Source: JAPUEK01 sp963815355
Lineage (GTDB): Bacteria; Pseudomonadota; Alphaproteobacteria; Rhodobacterales; Rhodobacteraceae
Assembly (NCBI GenBank): GCA_963815355.1
Contig: CAWFGJ010000006.1
Coordinates: 124,001 to 188,000 of the forward strand
Direction: 5' to 3'
DNA length: 64,000 bases
Position numbers and translations under genes: made by a program. Under the pieces are notes generated by a model. The model did not search any database, was not told the DNA's origin, and saw only the letters and a list, made by a program, of their open reading frames with translations. Shown here piece by piece: positions 52,068 to 60,089 of the stretch (positions are counted from its first letter, which is position 1; every line of letters starts with the position of its first letter).

Positions 52068-52931
52068 TTAGCGCTTCAGGCTGGCGCGGGCTGCAAGCAA
52101 GGCCCCGCCAGTGATAAGCGCCGCAGCCAGGGCGAGGCGGATCGAAGGGTCCGCCCGACCTGCCAGAACCAAAGCCAGCGTGGACAACACCGGCGATGCG
52201 TAAGAGGCGACACCCAAAAGCTGGATGTCGCCTTTTTTCATGCCGACATCCCACGCGAAAAACGCCAATCCCACCGGGCCAATCCCCAGCCCAAGGACAG
52301 AGGCCCAGCCCGCCACACCCACCGGCCAGACCGTGGTTTCCAGTTGCCAATGCGCGGCCAAAGACAGCGCCGAGGTGGCCAGACAAAACACCACCACCGA
52401 TTCGGTCGGCACCGCGCCAAGCCGCCGCGACAGCACGGAATAACAGGCCCAAGTCAGCGCGCAAACGAAGGCAAGTCCCAGTCCCAGCACCGGAATCTCG
52501 CCCGCGCCAGCCGATGTGCCCAAGACCAAAAGCGCCACGCCGCCAAAGGCCACCAGCGCGCCCAGCACATGCAACAGGCCCAGCCGTTCCCCCGGCAACA
52601 ACCCCGACAGCAACACGATAAACAGCGGCCAAAGATAGGCGATCAGCCCGGTTTCCGCAAAAGGCGCGATGCGAAACGCGGTGAAATACAAGAAATGATA
52701 CAGGAAAAGACCTGCCGTCCCAAAGGCATAAACCTTCCAGGACACGCCGCGCAACACACCAAACCCCGCCCCCGTTGCGATCCAGATCAACCCGAGCCCC
52801 CCGCCAATCCCAAAGCACAGGGCGTTCAGCATCAACGGCGGCACCGGCGAAGACCCGATGGTCAAAAGCGCCAAAAGCGCCCACATCAAGACGGCGGTAA
52901 AGCCGATCGCTGTTGCTTTGCCGCGTGTCAT
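52068..52931 (-). CDS. DMT-superfamily (EamA) transporter, YddG-like
   Basis: This 287-aa inner-membrane protein has ten helices in two EamA repeats. The first half contains ETGLIAYLWPLFIVLLSGLL and the second GLAFFAWDVGMKKGDIQLLG, ending in basic residues. The YddG-like subfamily exports aromatic amino acids; that role is a guess. It is transcribed leftward, with a gap of 44 bp to the ATP-grasp gene upstream. Confidence 0.85.
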   Translation of the reverse strand: MTRGKATAIGFTAVLMWALLALLTIGSSPVPPLMLNALCFGIGGGLGLIWIATGAGFGVLRGVSWKVYAFGTAGLFLYHFLYFTAFRIAPFAETGLIAYLWPLFIVLLSGLLPGERLGLLHVLGALVAFGGVALLVLGTSAGAGEIPVLGLGLAFVCALTWACYSVLSRRLGAVPTESVVVFCLATSALSLAAHWQLETTVWPVGVAGWASVLGLGIGPVGLAFFAWDVGMKKGDIQLLGVASYASPVLSTLALVLAGRADPSIRLALAAALITGGALLAARASLKR

Positions 52932-52975
52932 GCCGCCCCTGCTCCTCGATGCGCTTTGTGGGTCAAAGCCAGTGT

Positions 52976-54118
52976 CTAGCTTTTGTAGCGCGCCAAACGC
53001 TCGGCCAAAAGGCGGCGGGCATGGTCAATCCGCACCCGGTTTTCCGAGGTCAGAAACCCTTTGCCGAAGGCGCGTTGAAAGGAAAGGTGAATGGGGTTGG
53101 TGTTGATCTCGGATATCAGCGGACCGCGCCGCGACATCGCCATATCCCACCCCAAAAGCGCGTGACCGGGAAACAGCCGATGCGCCTCGCGGCAGGTTTC
53201 CACGATCCGGGGCCAATCCGGCAGACGGAAACCCACCAGCGGCAGGTTTGGGTCAACCAGAGACTGCGTGACGGCCCGGCCCGAAAACCGATCCCCCAGA
53301 TGCGCGCCGGTGACCTCGCCGTTTTGCAGATCAACGCTGCAACCGATGTTGGGCGTCTTGCCCAAAACAGAATCGACACGGGCGCCGAGTGGTGGATGCC
53401 GCCACACCGCGTAGAGAATCTGCGGCCCGTCCGCTTCCCAAAGTGTGACGACCCGCACCGTGCCCACACCCGGCCCGATCCGCGCCTCGACCTCTGGCCT
53501 TTGGGTGATCAGTTCCTGAACGATCCAGCCACGGGGGTAATGGCGTGCGACCTCTTCGGCCAGATCACGCGCGCCCACCACCCGGTCGCCCAGATCCACG
53601 CGCCCGGGCCCTGCGGGCAGAAGCGGCACCGACCCAAGAGAGCGCGACCCCTCCACAGGCTTGGCAAAGACGCCAAGGTTGGCCGGGTCCGACAGCCATC
53701 TGGCAAATGCCTCGACGTTGGTCAGCGTCGGCAAAGACCCAAAGGCCCGATCCGGGCTAAAGGCCGCCCGCGCCTCGGGCACGGCAAAGCCATTGGCCGC
53801 CAAGACGAGGCCCGTCAAATACTTGTCCGAAATCAGCGCGAATTGGTCGTGCGACGCGCCCGCACGCAACCCGTCGTTCAGCAGCTGATTGCCGCGCAAG
53901 GAAATGACTTCGGCGCGCTGCGCGGGTGTTCCCTCCCATGCGCCTTGGATGAAATACTCTTCCCGACCAAAAAACCGCGGCTTTCGAACGGCGCGGAGCA
54001 TGTCCCAAGCCACAGCCGCGGGGCGCACACCGATTCGCCGGGCCGCCTCTTTCACCGACGCCGCAAGATCCATCTGGGGCCGGGCAAGTGCCGTGACCAG
54101 AATTGCCCCATCGCTCAT
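52976..54118 (-). CDS. Sugar-transfer-associated ATP-grasp protein, second of a pair
   Basis: This 380-aa protein contains an ATP-grasp domain (about residues 90-350). An N-terminal lysine-rich segment, FALISDKYLTGLVLAANGF, and LGVFAKPVEGSRSLGSVPL give the nucleotide-binding side. The metal-binding glutamate/asparagine pair lies in GPLISEINTNPIHLSFQRAF. It resembles the ATPgrasp_ST family found with exopolysaccharide or sugar-transfer genes. It overlaps the upstream paralogue by ATGA. The ligated substrates are unknown. Confidence 0.82.
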   Translation of the reverse strand: MSDGAILVTALARPQMDLAASVKEAARRIGVRPAAVAWDMLRAVRKPRFFGREEYFIQGAWEGTPAQRAEVISLRGNQLLNDGLRAGASHDQFALISDKYLTGLVLAANGFAVPEARAAFSPDRAFGSLPTLTNVEAFARWLSDPANLGVFAKPVEGSRSLGSVPLLPAGPGRVDLGDRVVGARDLAEEVARHYPRGWIVQELITQRPEVEARIGPGVGTVRVVTLWEADGPQILYAVWRHPPLGARVDSVLGKTPNIGCSVDLQNGEVTGAHLGDRFSGRAVTQSLVDPNLPLVGFRLPDWPRIVETCREAHRLFPGHALLGWDMAMSRRGPLISEINTNPIHLSFQRAFGKGFLTSENRVRIDHARRLLAERLARYKS

Positions 54119-55263
54119 TTCTTGCGTTTCGGGTCGCGCAGGGTCATTGCGGCCTGAGCGGCCCTGATCCGGTCGCCCATGGCACCAGCCATCAGGCCCC
54201 TGTCGAAGGCGCGCTGATAGACGACATGGTAGGGGCTGGTATTGATCTCGAGTATAACCGGGCCATCGACGGTCGCAGGCACATCAAAGCCCAAAATACC
54301 GTGACCGGGGAACAGCCGGTGCGCCTCACACGCCAATGCGACCGAAGCCGCAACGTCCGGTAGCACATGCCCGACCAAGGGGGCGCCTGTCACGGGTGAC
54401 GTCTCCAACGCTTTTGTATTCAGATTCATCTTGCTTTGCGTCCGCGTGATTGCGCCCGACACCGGGTCCACCGCCGAGAACGCCGATGCCAGCGAGTAAT
54501 CATCCGTATCCACCATGAAACCGGGGCTGGGCAGCTTTTGCACGGTATAGAGCAACTGCGGGCCGCCCTCTTCCCACAGGGTCACAACCCGCAAAACCCC
54601 GATCGCCGGGCCTGTCACCGCAGCCGCATCGGGGTGCTGGCGGATCAACGGCTGGAAAATGAAGCCATTGGGGTAGGTTCGGCAAATCGCTGCGCCAAGC
54701 ACTTCGGCGGTGAAGATTTGCCCGTTGCCAAGGCGAATGGCGCCGTCTGGTTCGCGCCCGACAAAGCTCATCGCGCCGACGCTGGTCGAAGAGTCCAGCG
54801 GCTTGCCAAACAGCGGCAACACCGCTTCGGTCCGCAGAAAAGCGGCAATGTCCTCAGCATTGCCCAAAGCGCGCCGCCCCGGCATCCCGCCAGTGGCGGA
54901 ATAAAACGCAACGATGGGCACAATCGGGAACCCTGCCGATTCCAACACATGGCTGGTCAGCACCTTGTTGCGCAACAGCGCGTTTTGTTGGGATTGGCCC
55001 GCCGAAAGCCGACTATTCAGCTTGGCCCCCCCGATCTGAGACAGGAAATTCCGGCGATCCGCAGGGGAAAATTCACGCCGAAACAGCGCGAACTGATAGT
55101 ATTCCAAGGGCGAGATCCGATGCGGCGGCAACACCAGCGCGGCCATTTCGGCAAATTGCCGGGTGGTGCTTTTGCCATGCTGGCGGGCAACCCAACGCAT
55201 CACGGTCGGAAGGTCAAAATTTGCCTTTGGGGTTTCAACCTTGAAAGGGTCTGCTGCCATCAT
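54115..55263 (-). CDS. Sugar-transfer-associated ATP-grasp protein, first of a pair
   Basis: This 382-aa protein is paralogous to the one that follows. Its ATP-side strand is LPLFGKPLDSSTSVGAMSFV, the middle has GVLRVVTLWEEGGPQLLYTV (compare GTVRVVTLWEADGPQILYAV next door), and the metal motif is GPVILEINTSPYHVVYQRAF. The two start codons at 55263 and 55260 cannot be separated. The N-terminal 90 residues are helical and differ between the two copies. The pair may form a heteromer or act in sequence. Confidence 0.82.
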   Translation of the reverse strand: MMAADPFKVETPKANFDLPTVMRWVARQHGKSTTRQFAEMAALVLPPHRISPLEYYQFALFRREFSPADRRNFLSQIGGAKLNSRLSAGQSQQNALLRNKVLTSHVLESAGFPIVPIVAFYSATGGMPGRRALGNAEDIAAFLRTEAVLPLFGKPLDSSTSVGAMSFVGREPDGAIRLGNGQIFTAEVLGAAICRTYPNGFIFQPLIRQHPDAAAVTGPAIGVLRVVTLWEEGGPQLLYTVQKLPSPGFMVDTDDYSLASAFSAVDPVSGAITRTQSKMNLNTKALETSPVTGAPLVGHVLPDVAASVALACEAHRLFPGHGILGFDVPATVDGPVILEINTSPYHVVYQRAFDRGLMAGAMGDRIRAAQAAMTLRDPKRKK

Positions 55264-55310
55264 TGCCGTGTCTTTCCCCAGTGTTGCCCGCAGACTCTAG
55301 CCGCAAAGCA

Positions 55311-55335
55311 AAAGGGGCGGCAATGCCACCCCTTT
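55311..55335 (-). terminator. Terminator after phaB
   Basis: Read leftward, AAAGGGG-x-GGC pairs with GCC-x-CCCCTTT around a three-base loop (one mismatch), followed by TTGCTTTGC. It lies 24 bp downstream of phaB and upstream of the ATP-grasp pair. Confidence 0.75.
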
Positions 55336-55359
55336 CGTTGTAACTGTGCAAACAGGGGA

Positions 55360-56085
55360 TCAGACGAAAAACTGACCGCCGTTGGCCGAAATGGTCGATC
55401 CGGTGATAAAACCTGCATCGTCGGAAGCAAGGAAGGTGACGATCCGCGCGATCTCTTCCGGCTCGCCCAGGCGGCCCACCGGGATCTGCGGGATAATCCG
55501 CTCATTCAGGACCTTTTCATCAATCGCCCGCACCATTTCAGTGCCGATATAGCCGGGGCAAATCGCGTTGACGGTGATCCCTGCGCGCGCGCCTTCTTGC
55601 GCCAGCGACTTGGTAAAGCCCAGATCGCCCGACTTGGCCGCCGAATAGTTGGCTTGCCCGGCTTGGCCTTTTTGCCCGTTGATCGACGAGATGTTGATCA
55701 CGCGCCCAAACTTGCGGTCCCGCATCCCGCTCCAGACAGGATGCGTCATGTTGAACAGGCCGTTCAGATTGGTGTCGATGACCTCTTTCCACTGGGTGGG
55801 CGTCATCTTGTGAAACATCGAGTCGCGGGTGATCCCGGCGTTATTAACCAACACGGCCACCGGACCCAGATCCGCCTCGACCTTGGCGATACCCGCCACG
55901 CAGGAATCATAATCTGCGACCGACCATTTGTAGGTCGCGATCCCGGTTTTCTTGGTGAAGGCCGCAGCGGCCTCATCGTTGCCTGCGTAATTCGCGGCAA
56001 CTGTATATCCCGCTGCCTTCAAGGCCACCGAAATCGCTGCGCCAATCCCGCGCGAGCCACCGGTCACCAATGCCACTTTTGCCAT
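55360..56085 (-). CDS. phaB: Acetoacetyl-CoA reductase
   Basis: This 241-aa SDR reduces acetoacetyl-CoA to (R)-3-hydroxybutyryl-CoA for polyhydroxybutyrate synthesis. The cofactor motif is VTGGSRGIGAAIS, NNAG is present (LVNNAGITRDSMF), and the active site is SSINGQKGQAGQANYSAAKS with Y-x3-K intact. The TTGGAGGAGAAGAAC leader is a strong ribosome site. The thiolase gene lies 128 bp upstream with a large hairpin between. No polymerase (phaC) gene is in the window. Confidence 0.95.
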   Translation of the reverse strand: MAKVALVTGGSRGIGAAISVALKAAGYTVAANYAGNDEAAAAFTKKTGIATYKWSVADYDSCVAGIAKVEADLGPVAVLVNNAGITRDSMFHKMTPTQWKEVIDTNLNGLFNMTHPVWSGMRDRKFGRVINISSINGQKGQAGQANYSAAKSGDLGFTKSLAQEGARAGITVNAICPGYIGTEMVRAIDEKVLNERIIPQIPVGRLGEPEEIARIVTFLASDDAGFITGSTISANGGQFFV

Positions 56086-56132
56086 GTTCTTCTCCTCCAA
56101 GGCTATGCTGTTGAAATCCTGTTACCTAAATG

Positions 56133-56167
56133 ACAAATCGGACGCAATTAAATTGCGCCCGATTTGT
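56133..56167. promoter_or_regulatory. Large hairpin between phaA and phaB
   Basis: The 17-base arms 56133-56149 and 56151-56167 (ACAAATCGGaCGCAATT against AATTGCGcCCGATTTGT) pair with one mismatch around a single base. The site lies in the 128-bp gap of the phaA-phaB unit. No run of T follows in the direction of transcription, so simple termination is less likely than RNA processing, attenuation or a protein-binding site. Confidence 0.7.
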
Positions 56168-56213
56168 AAAATTTAGCGCAAAGTGTCGCGCCCTCAATAT
56201 CGGACGTCAGATC

Positions 56214-57389
56214 TTAGCCGCGCTCAAGGCACATCGCGACGCCCATGCCGCCACCGATGCACAACGTTGCAAGGCCCTTCTTTTTGCCCGAACGCCCCAT
56301 CTCGTGGATCAGCGTGTTCAGGATCCGCGCGCCCGATGCGCCGATCGGATGGCCGATCGCAATGGCGCCGCCGTTCACGTTCACAATGGACGGGTCCCAG
56401 CCCATGTCCTTGTTGACCGCACAGGCCTGCGCCGCAAAAGCCTCATTCGCCTCGACGAGGTCCAGATCGGCGACCTTCCAGCCCGCCTTGTCCAGCGCCT
56501 TGCGGCTTGCATAGATCGGGCCGACACCCATGATCGACGGATCAAGCCCGGCGGTCGCGTAAGAGGCGATGCGCGCCAGAACCGTCAAGCCACGCTTGGC
56601 GGCCTCAGCCTCAGACATGATCAAGACGCCAGCGGCACCGTCGTTCAGGCCCGACGCGTTTGCCGCCGTTACAGTGCCATCCTTGGTGAAGGCAGGGCGC
56701 AGTTTCTGCATGCTTTCCAGCGTCGCGCCGTGGCGAATGTATTCATCGCTGTCGACCGTCACCTCACCCTTACGGGTCTTGATGGTAAAGGCGATGATCT
56801 CATCCTTGAACTTTCCGGCCTTTTGCGCGGCTTCGGCCTTGTTTTGGCTGGCCAGCGCAAACTCATCCTGCATCTCGCGGCTGATCTGCCACTGGTTCGC
56901 GACGTTTTCAGCCGTCTGGCCCATGTGATAGCCGTTGAAGGCATCCCAAAGCCCGTCCTTGATCATCGAGTCGACGAAATTCAGATCGCCCATCTTCTGG
57001 CCAGCCCGCAAGTGCGCGACATGGGGCGAAAGGCTCATGCTTTCCTGACCACCGGCGACAACAATCGCCGCATCGCCCAACTGCACGTGTTGCGCGCCCA
57101 AAGCCACGGCCCGCAGACCCGAGCCGCAGACTTGGTTCAACGACCATGCGCTGGCTTCTTTCGCCAGACCGGCGCGGATCGCCGCCTGGCGCGCGGGGTT
57201 CTGGCCCTGCCCGGCGGTCAGAACCTGGCCGAGAATGGTCTCTTCAACTTCCGCTTTTTCAATTCCGGCGCGGGCAACCAGTGCCTCAATCACCGCAGCG
57301 CCCAGTTCATGCGCCGGAGTCGCCGCAAATGCCCCGTTGAAACTGCCTACCGCGGTCCGCGCCGCAGATACGATCACTACATTGGTCAT
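56214..57389 (-). CDS. phaA: Acetyl-CoA C-acetyltransferase (beta-ketothiolase)
   Basis: This 391-aa thiolase condenses two acetyl-CoA to acetoacetyl-CoA. The first catalytic cysteine is in LNQVCGSGLRAVALG, the histidine in NVNGGAIAIGHPIGASGAR, and the second cysteine in ATLCIGGGMGVAMCLERG. The length matches the family exactly. The start at 57389 follows GGGGCTAGGCC. It heads the phaA-phaB unit. Confidence 0.97.
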   Translation of the reverse strand: MTNVVIVSAARTAVGSFNGAFAATPAHELGAAVIEALVARAGIEKAEVEETILGQVLTAGQGQNPARQAAIRAGLAKEASAWSLNQVCGSGLRAVALGAQHVQLGDAAIVVAGGQESMSLSPHVAHLRAGQKMGDLNFVDSMIKDGLWDAFNGYHMGQTAENVANQWQISREMQDEFALASQNKAEAAQKAGKFKDEIIAFTIKTRKGEVTVDSDEYIRHGATLESMQKLRPAFTKDGTVTAANASGLNDGAAGVLIMSEAEAAKRGLTVLARIASYATAGLDPSIMGVGPIYASRKALDKAGWKVADLDLVEANEAFAAQACAVNKDMGWDPSIVNVNGGAIAIGHPIGASGARILNTLIHEMGRSGKKKGLATLCIGGGMGVAMCLERG

Positions 57390-57522
57390 GGCCTAGCCCC
57401 TTCTCCCAGAAAGACGATTTGCGGCAGAATGGTTGCCGCTCTGCAGCATGGCCTAGGCAAGACGATCACCAAAAGCAAGCTTTCTGCGCGGCCATGCTGT
57501 CGCAGGGGCAGGTTTCTGCGGA

Positions 57523-58401
57523 TCAGCCCACCTTTTGCAGGATGTCGGTCGAGAAATCTGGCTTTAGCGTCGCGGCACCGAACAAGTAGCCTTGCAGACA
57601 ATCGACCCCCATTTTCTGCAACAAGGCGGCCTCTTCGGGCCGTTCCACCGCCTCGGCCACCGTGAACATCCCAAAGTGCTTGCCGATCGACAAAAGCGCG
57701 GCCGTCAGCGCGGCATTGTCCGGATCGCGATGGATGTCCCGGATGAACTGACCGTCAATCTTGAGGATATCAAAGAAGAAATCTTTGAAGTAACGGATCG
57801 CGGTATAGCCAGAACCAAAGTCGTCCAGCGCAAAAGCCACGCCCGCGCGCTGCATTTCCTCCATGAAGGCGATGACCAGCTCTGGCACCAGCATGGCCGA
57901 GCTTTCCGTGATTTCCAGAATCAGCCGCTCACCAATCGTCGGCCCGCTGGCGAGGCCGCGCGCCAGCACCTTTCGCCAGCGCGGATAGCCGATGGATCGC
58001 GCCGACATGTTGATCGACAGCCGCAATCCGGCATGCTGACGCAGTTGGGCGATGCCCATTTCGAGGGCCAGACAGTCAATCTCCCGACCAATCTCGCGGC
58101 TTTCGACGGCATCGATGAAATCACGGGCAGGAATAACCCGGCCAGAGGGTTCCAACACGCGGATCAGCCCCTCATGAAAGGCGACGCGGTTCGGATCACG
58201 GGCAAGAACCACCGGTTGCCAAGCGAGCCTGATCCGACGGGCATCAATCGCCTCGCGCACCATGGCCATCGTGGTGCGGTCAATTTCGGAAATCGCGGCG
58301 CCAAGCGGGCTTGCCAAACCCGCCACCGCATCCATCTTGGGCCGCTTCTGTTCCACAATATCGCCCCCGAATCGCGCGCAGACCGTCGCCCGCTTCGCCA
58401 C
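57523..58401 (-). CDS. EAL domain cyclic-di-GMP phosphodiesterase
   Basis: This protein of about 292 aa is almost entirely an EAL domain. The catalytic residues appear intact: E in FHEGLIRV, N in LSINMSARS, E in LEITES, DD in ALDDFGSGYTA, K in LKIDGQFI, E in TVAEAVE, and Q in DCLQGYLFG. It should hydrolyse c-di-GMP. There is no sensor or membrane domain. A GTG at 58401 or an ATG at 58335 could be the start. It is divergent from tag. Confidence 0.87.
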   Translation of the reverse strand: MAKRATVCARFGGDIVEQKRPKMDAVAGLASPLGAAISEIDRTTMAMVREAIDARRIRLAWQPVVLARDPNRVAFHEGLIRVLEPSGRVIPARDFIDAVESREIGREIDCLALEMGIAQLRQHAGLRLSINMSARSIGYPRWRKVLARGLASGPTIGERLILEITESSAMLVPELVIAFMEEMQRAGVAFALDDFGSGYTAIRYFKDFFFDILKIDGQFIRDIHRDPDNAALTAALLSIGKHFGMFTVAEAVERPEEAALLQKMGVDCLQGYLFGAATLKPDFSTDILQKVG

Positions 58402-58472
58402 ACTGTCGCCTCAGCGGTAAAGACGAAGTAAACAGGAGGGATTGACTCAAATGCGCACGAACGGAGCCGCCG

Positions 58473-59042
58473 ATGACCGATCCGCATGACTTGATCCGCT
58501 GTTCTTGGTGTGGCGCCGATCCGCTCTACACCGCCTATCACGATGAGGAATGGGGGCGGCCGGAGCATGACCCGCGCGCCCTGTGGGAAAACCTGATGCT
58601 GGAGGGGTTTCAGGCGGGGCTGAGCTGGATCACCGTTTTGCGACGCAGGGAAACCTTCCGCGCCGCCTTTCACGGCTTTCACCCCGAAATCATCGCGACT
58701 TGGGGCGAGGCGGAGACAACGCGCCTGCTGGCCGATCCCGGCATCATCCGCCATCGCGGCAAGATCGCGGCCACGATCCGTGGCGCGCAAGCGTGGTTAC
58801 GGCTGGAGGCGGGTGAAGGGTTTTCGCACTTTGTCTGGTCCCATGTGGGCGGCAAGCCGATGATCAACCGCCCCCTGACGCCCGCGCAGGTTCCGGCCCA
58901 GACGCCGGAGGCGGTCGCCCTATCCAAAGCGTTGAAAAAGCAGGGATTCGGCTTTTGCGGCCCAACGATCACCTATGCGTTCATGCAGGCGAGCGGGCTG
59001 GTGGATGACCATGTCGCCACCTGCCACCGCGCCCAAAGCTGA
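58473..59042 (+). CDS. tag: DNA-3-methyladenine glycosylase I
   Basis: This 189-aa base-excision enzyme removes 3-methyladenine. The diagnostic N-terminus is RCSWCGADPLYTAYHDEEWG with the first zinc cysteine (C-x-W-C), the adenine pocket is EGFQAGLSWITVLRRRETF, and the C-terminal zinc site lies in GLVDDHVATCHRAQS. The family's full length is present. A two-way terminator follows. Confidence 0.96.
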   Translation: MTDPHDLIRCSWCGADPLYTAYHDEEWGRPEHDPRALWENLMLEGFQAGLSWITVLRRRETFRAAFHGFHPEIIATWGEAETTRLLADPGIIRHRGKIAATIRGAQAWLRLEAGEGFSHFVWSHVGGKPMINRPLTPAQVPAQTPEAVALSKALKKQGFGFCGPTITYAFMQASGLVDDHVATCHRAQS

Positions 59043-59063
59043 CCGCATAGGGCCCAAAACGCA

Positions 59064-59091
59064 AAAGGCCCCGCACGCAGGCGGGGCCTTT
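59064..59091. terminator. Bidirectional terminator between tag and rplT
   Basis: AAAGGCCCCGC (59064-59074) pairs perfectly with GCGGGGCCTTT (59081-59091). T-rich flanks exist on both strands, so it can serve both converging genes. Confidence 0.85.
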
Positions 59092-59110
59092 CGAAAACCT
59101 AGGTCTGATA

Positions 59111-59473
59111 TCAGACCAGCGCAGCCTTGGCCTGAGCGGCAATGGCGTTGAACGCCTCCGGCTCATGGACGGCCAGATCGGCCAAAACCTTACGGTCGAC
59201 TTCGATCCCGGCCTTGGACAGGCCGTTGATGAAGCGCGAGTAGGTCATTTCAAGGTCGAACAAACGCACAGCAGCGTTGATCCGCTGGATCCACAGGGCG
59301 CGGAAGTTCCGCTTGCGGGTCTTACGGTCACGCGTCGCGTACTGCTGGGCCTTATCAACGGCCTGCGTAGCGGTGCGGAAGTTCGTGGAACGGGCGGCGT
59401 AGTAGCCGGCCGCCTTTTTGATCACCTTGCGGTGGCGAGCGTGCGTAACGACGCCAGATTTAACGCGGGACAT
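59111..59473 (-). CDS. rplT: 50S ribosomal protein L20
   Basis: This 120-aa protein is the standard bacterial L20 length. It begins SRVKSGVVTHARHRKVIKK and contains the basic helix YATRDRKTRKRNFRALWIQR and YSRFINGLSKAGIEVDRKVL. It lies 12 bp downstream of rpmI. The usual upstream partner infC is absent here. Confidence 0.98.
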   Translation of the reverse strand: MSRVKSGVVTHARHRKVIKKAAGYYAARSTNFRTATQAVDKAQQYATRDRKTRKRNFRALWIQRINAAVRLFDLEMTYSRFINGLSKAGIEVDRKVLADLAVHEPEAFNAIAAQAKAALV

Positions 59474-59485
59474 CTGTTGCTCTCC

Positions 59486-59686
59486 TTACCGGTCGTAGGG
59501 CATGTATTTTTTGACGATTTTCGCATCGCTGGCGCTCAGGAGCATGGTCCCGGTCGCGTCGCGGATGAATTTCGTCGTGCGTTTGATCATGCCGTGACGT
59601 TTGCCGGCAACGCCGGCTTTTACACGACCGGAGGCCGTGAAGCTGAAACGCTTCTTCGCCGCCGATTTGGTCTTCATCTTGGGCAT
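59486..59686 (-). CDS. rpmI: 50S ribosomal protein L35
   Basis: This 66-aa protein has the L35 signature MPKMKTKSAAKKRFSFTASG and ends VKKYMPYDR. It is the first gene of the rpmI-rplT pair. The 146 bp upstream to the small membrane protein gene hold no gene and may carry the ribosomal promoter and leader. Confidence 0.97.
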   Translation of the reverse strand: MPKMKTKSAAKKRFSFTASGRVKAGVAGKRHGMIKRTTKFIRDATGTMLLSASDAKIVKKYMPYDR

Positions 59687-59832
59687 TTCCATCTCCGTGG
59701 TTTCAGGTGCTGCTCGGCATGCCAAGTTGGCCGGCGGCACGGGTCTTTCAGAAGCGGTCCGTATAGGGGGGGACCGGGGAATTCGCAAGGGCCTAATCGT
59801 GTCAGGGCAAAAGCCGCCCCGCCACCGCCGGT

Positions 59833-60057
59833 TCAGTTCATCAAACGCGCAAGGACGCGGACAAACACATCCGGGATCTGCGCGAACGTGTAGCCGGATG
59901 GCTTCTGCGTCAGGGCCAGCACAACCAGCACCCCCCCGATCAGGACCATGATGGCGCCGGCCCGTGGGGGCCGGCTTTCTGAAAAGGCCGAAAGCAAAGA
60001 GGGAATGGCGAGTGCGCAAGTCACAACGCCAATGACCAGAATCAGGTCGGTATCCAT
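59833..60057 (-). CDS. Small two-helix membrane protein of unknown function
   Basis: This 74-aa protein has two hydrophobic helices (LILVIGVVTCALAIPSLLSA and AGAIMVLIGGVLVVLALT) joined by a charged loop, FSESRPPR. GAGGAACAG precedes the ATG. It lies between pyk and the ribosomal pair on the same strand, 32 bp from pyk. It resembles small conserved proteins of this lineage; I recognise no domain. Confidence 0.8.
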   Translation of the reverse strand: MDTDLILVIGVVTCALAIPSLLSAFSESRPPRAGAIMVLIGGVLVVLALTQKPSGYTFAQIPDVFVRVLARLMN

Positions 60058-60089
60058 CTGTTCCTCGCAATCAACACACGATGTGCTGA

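Noticed and set aside
54436..56133. Open frame of about 565 codons on the + strand
   Set aside because: It is antisense to an ATP-grasp gene and phaB, both well supported.
57523..58401. Degenerate EAL protein
   Set aside because: EGL replaces EAL, but the catalytic Glu, Asn, two Asp, Lys and Gln are all present, so loss of activity is not supported.
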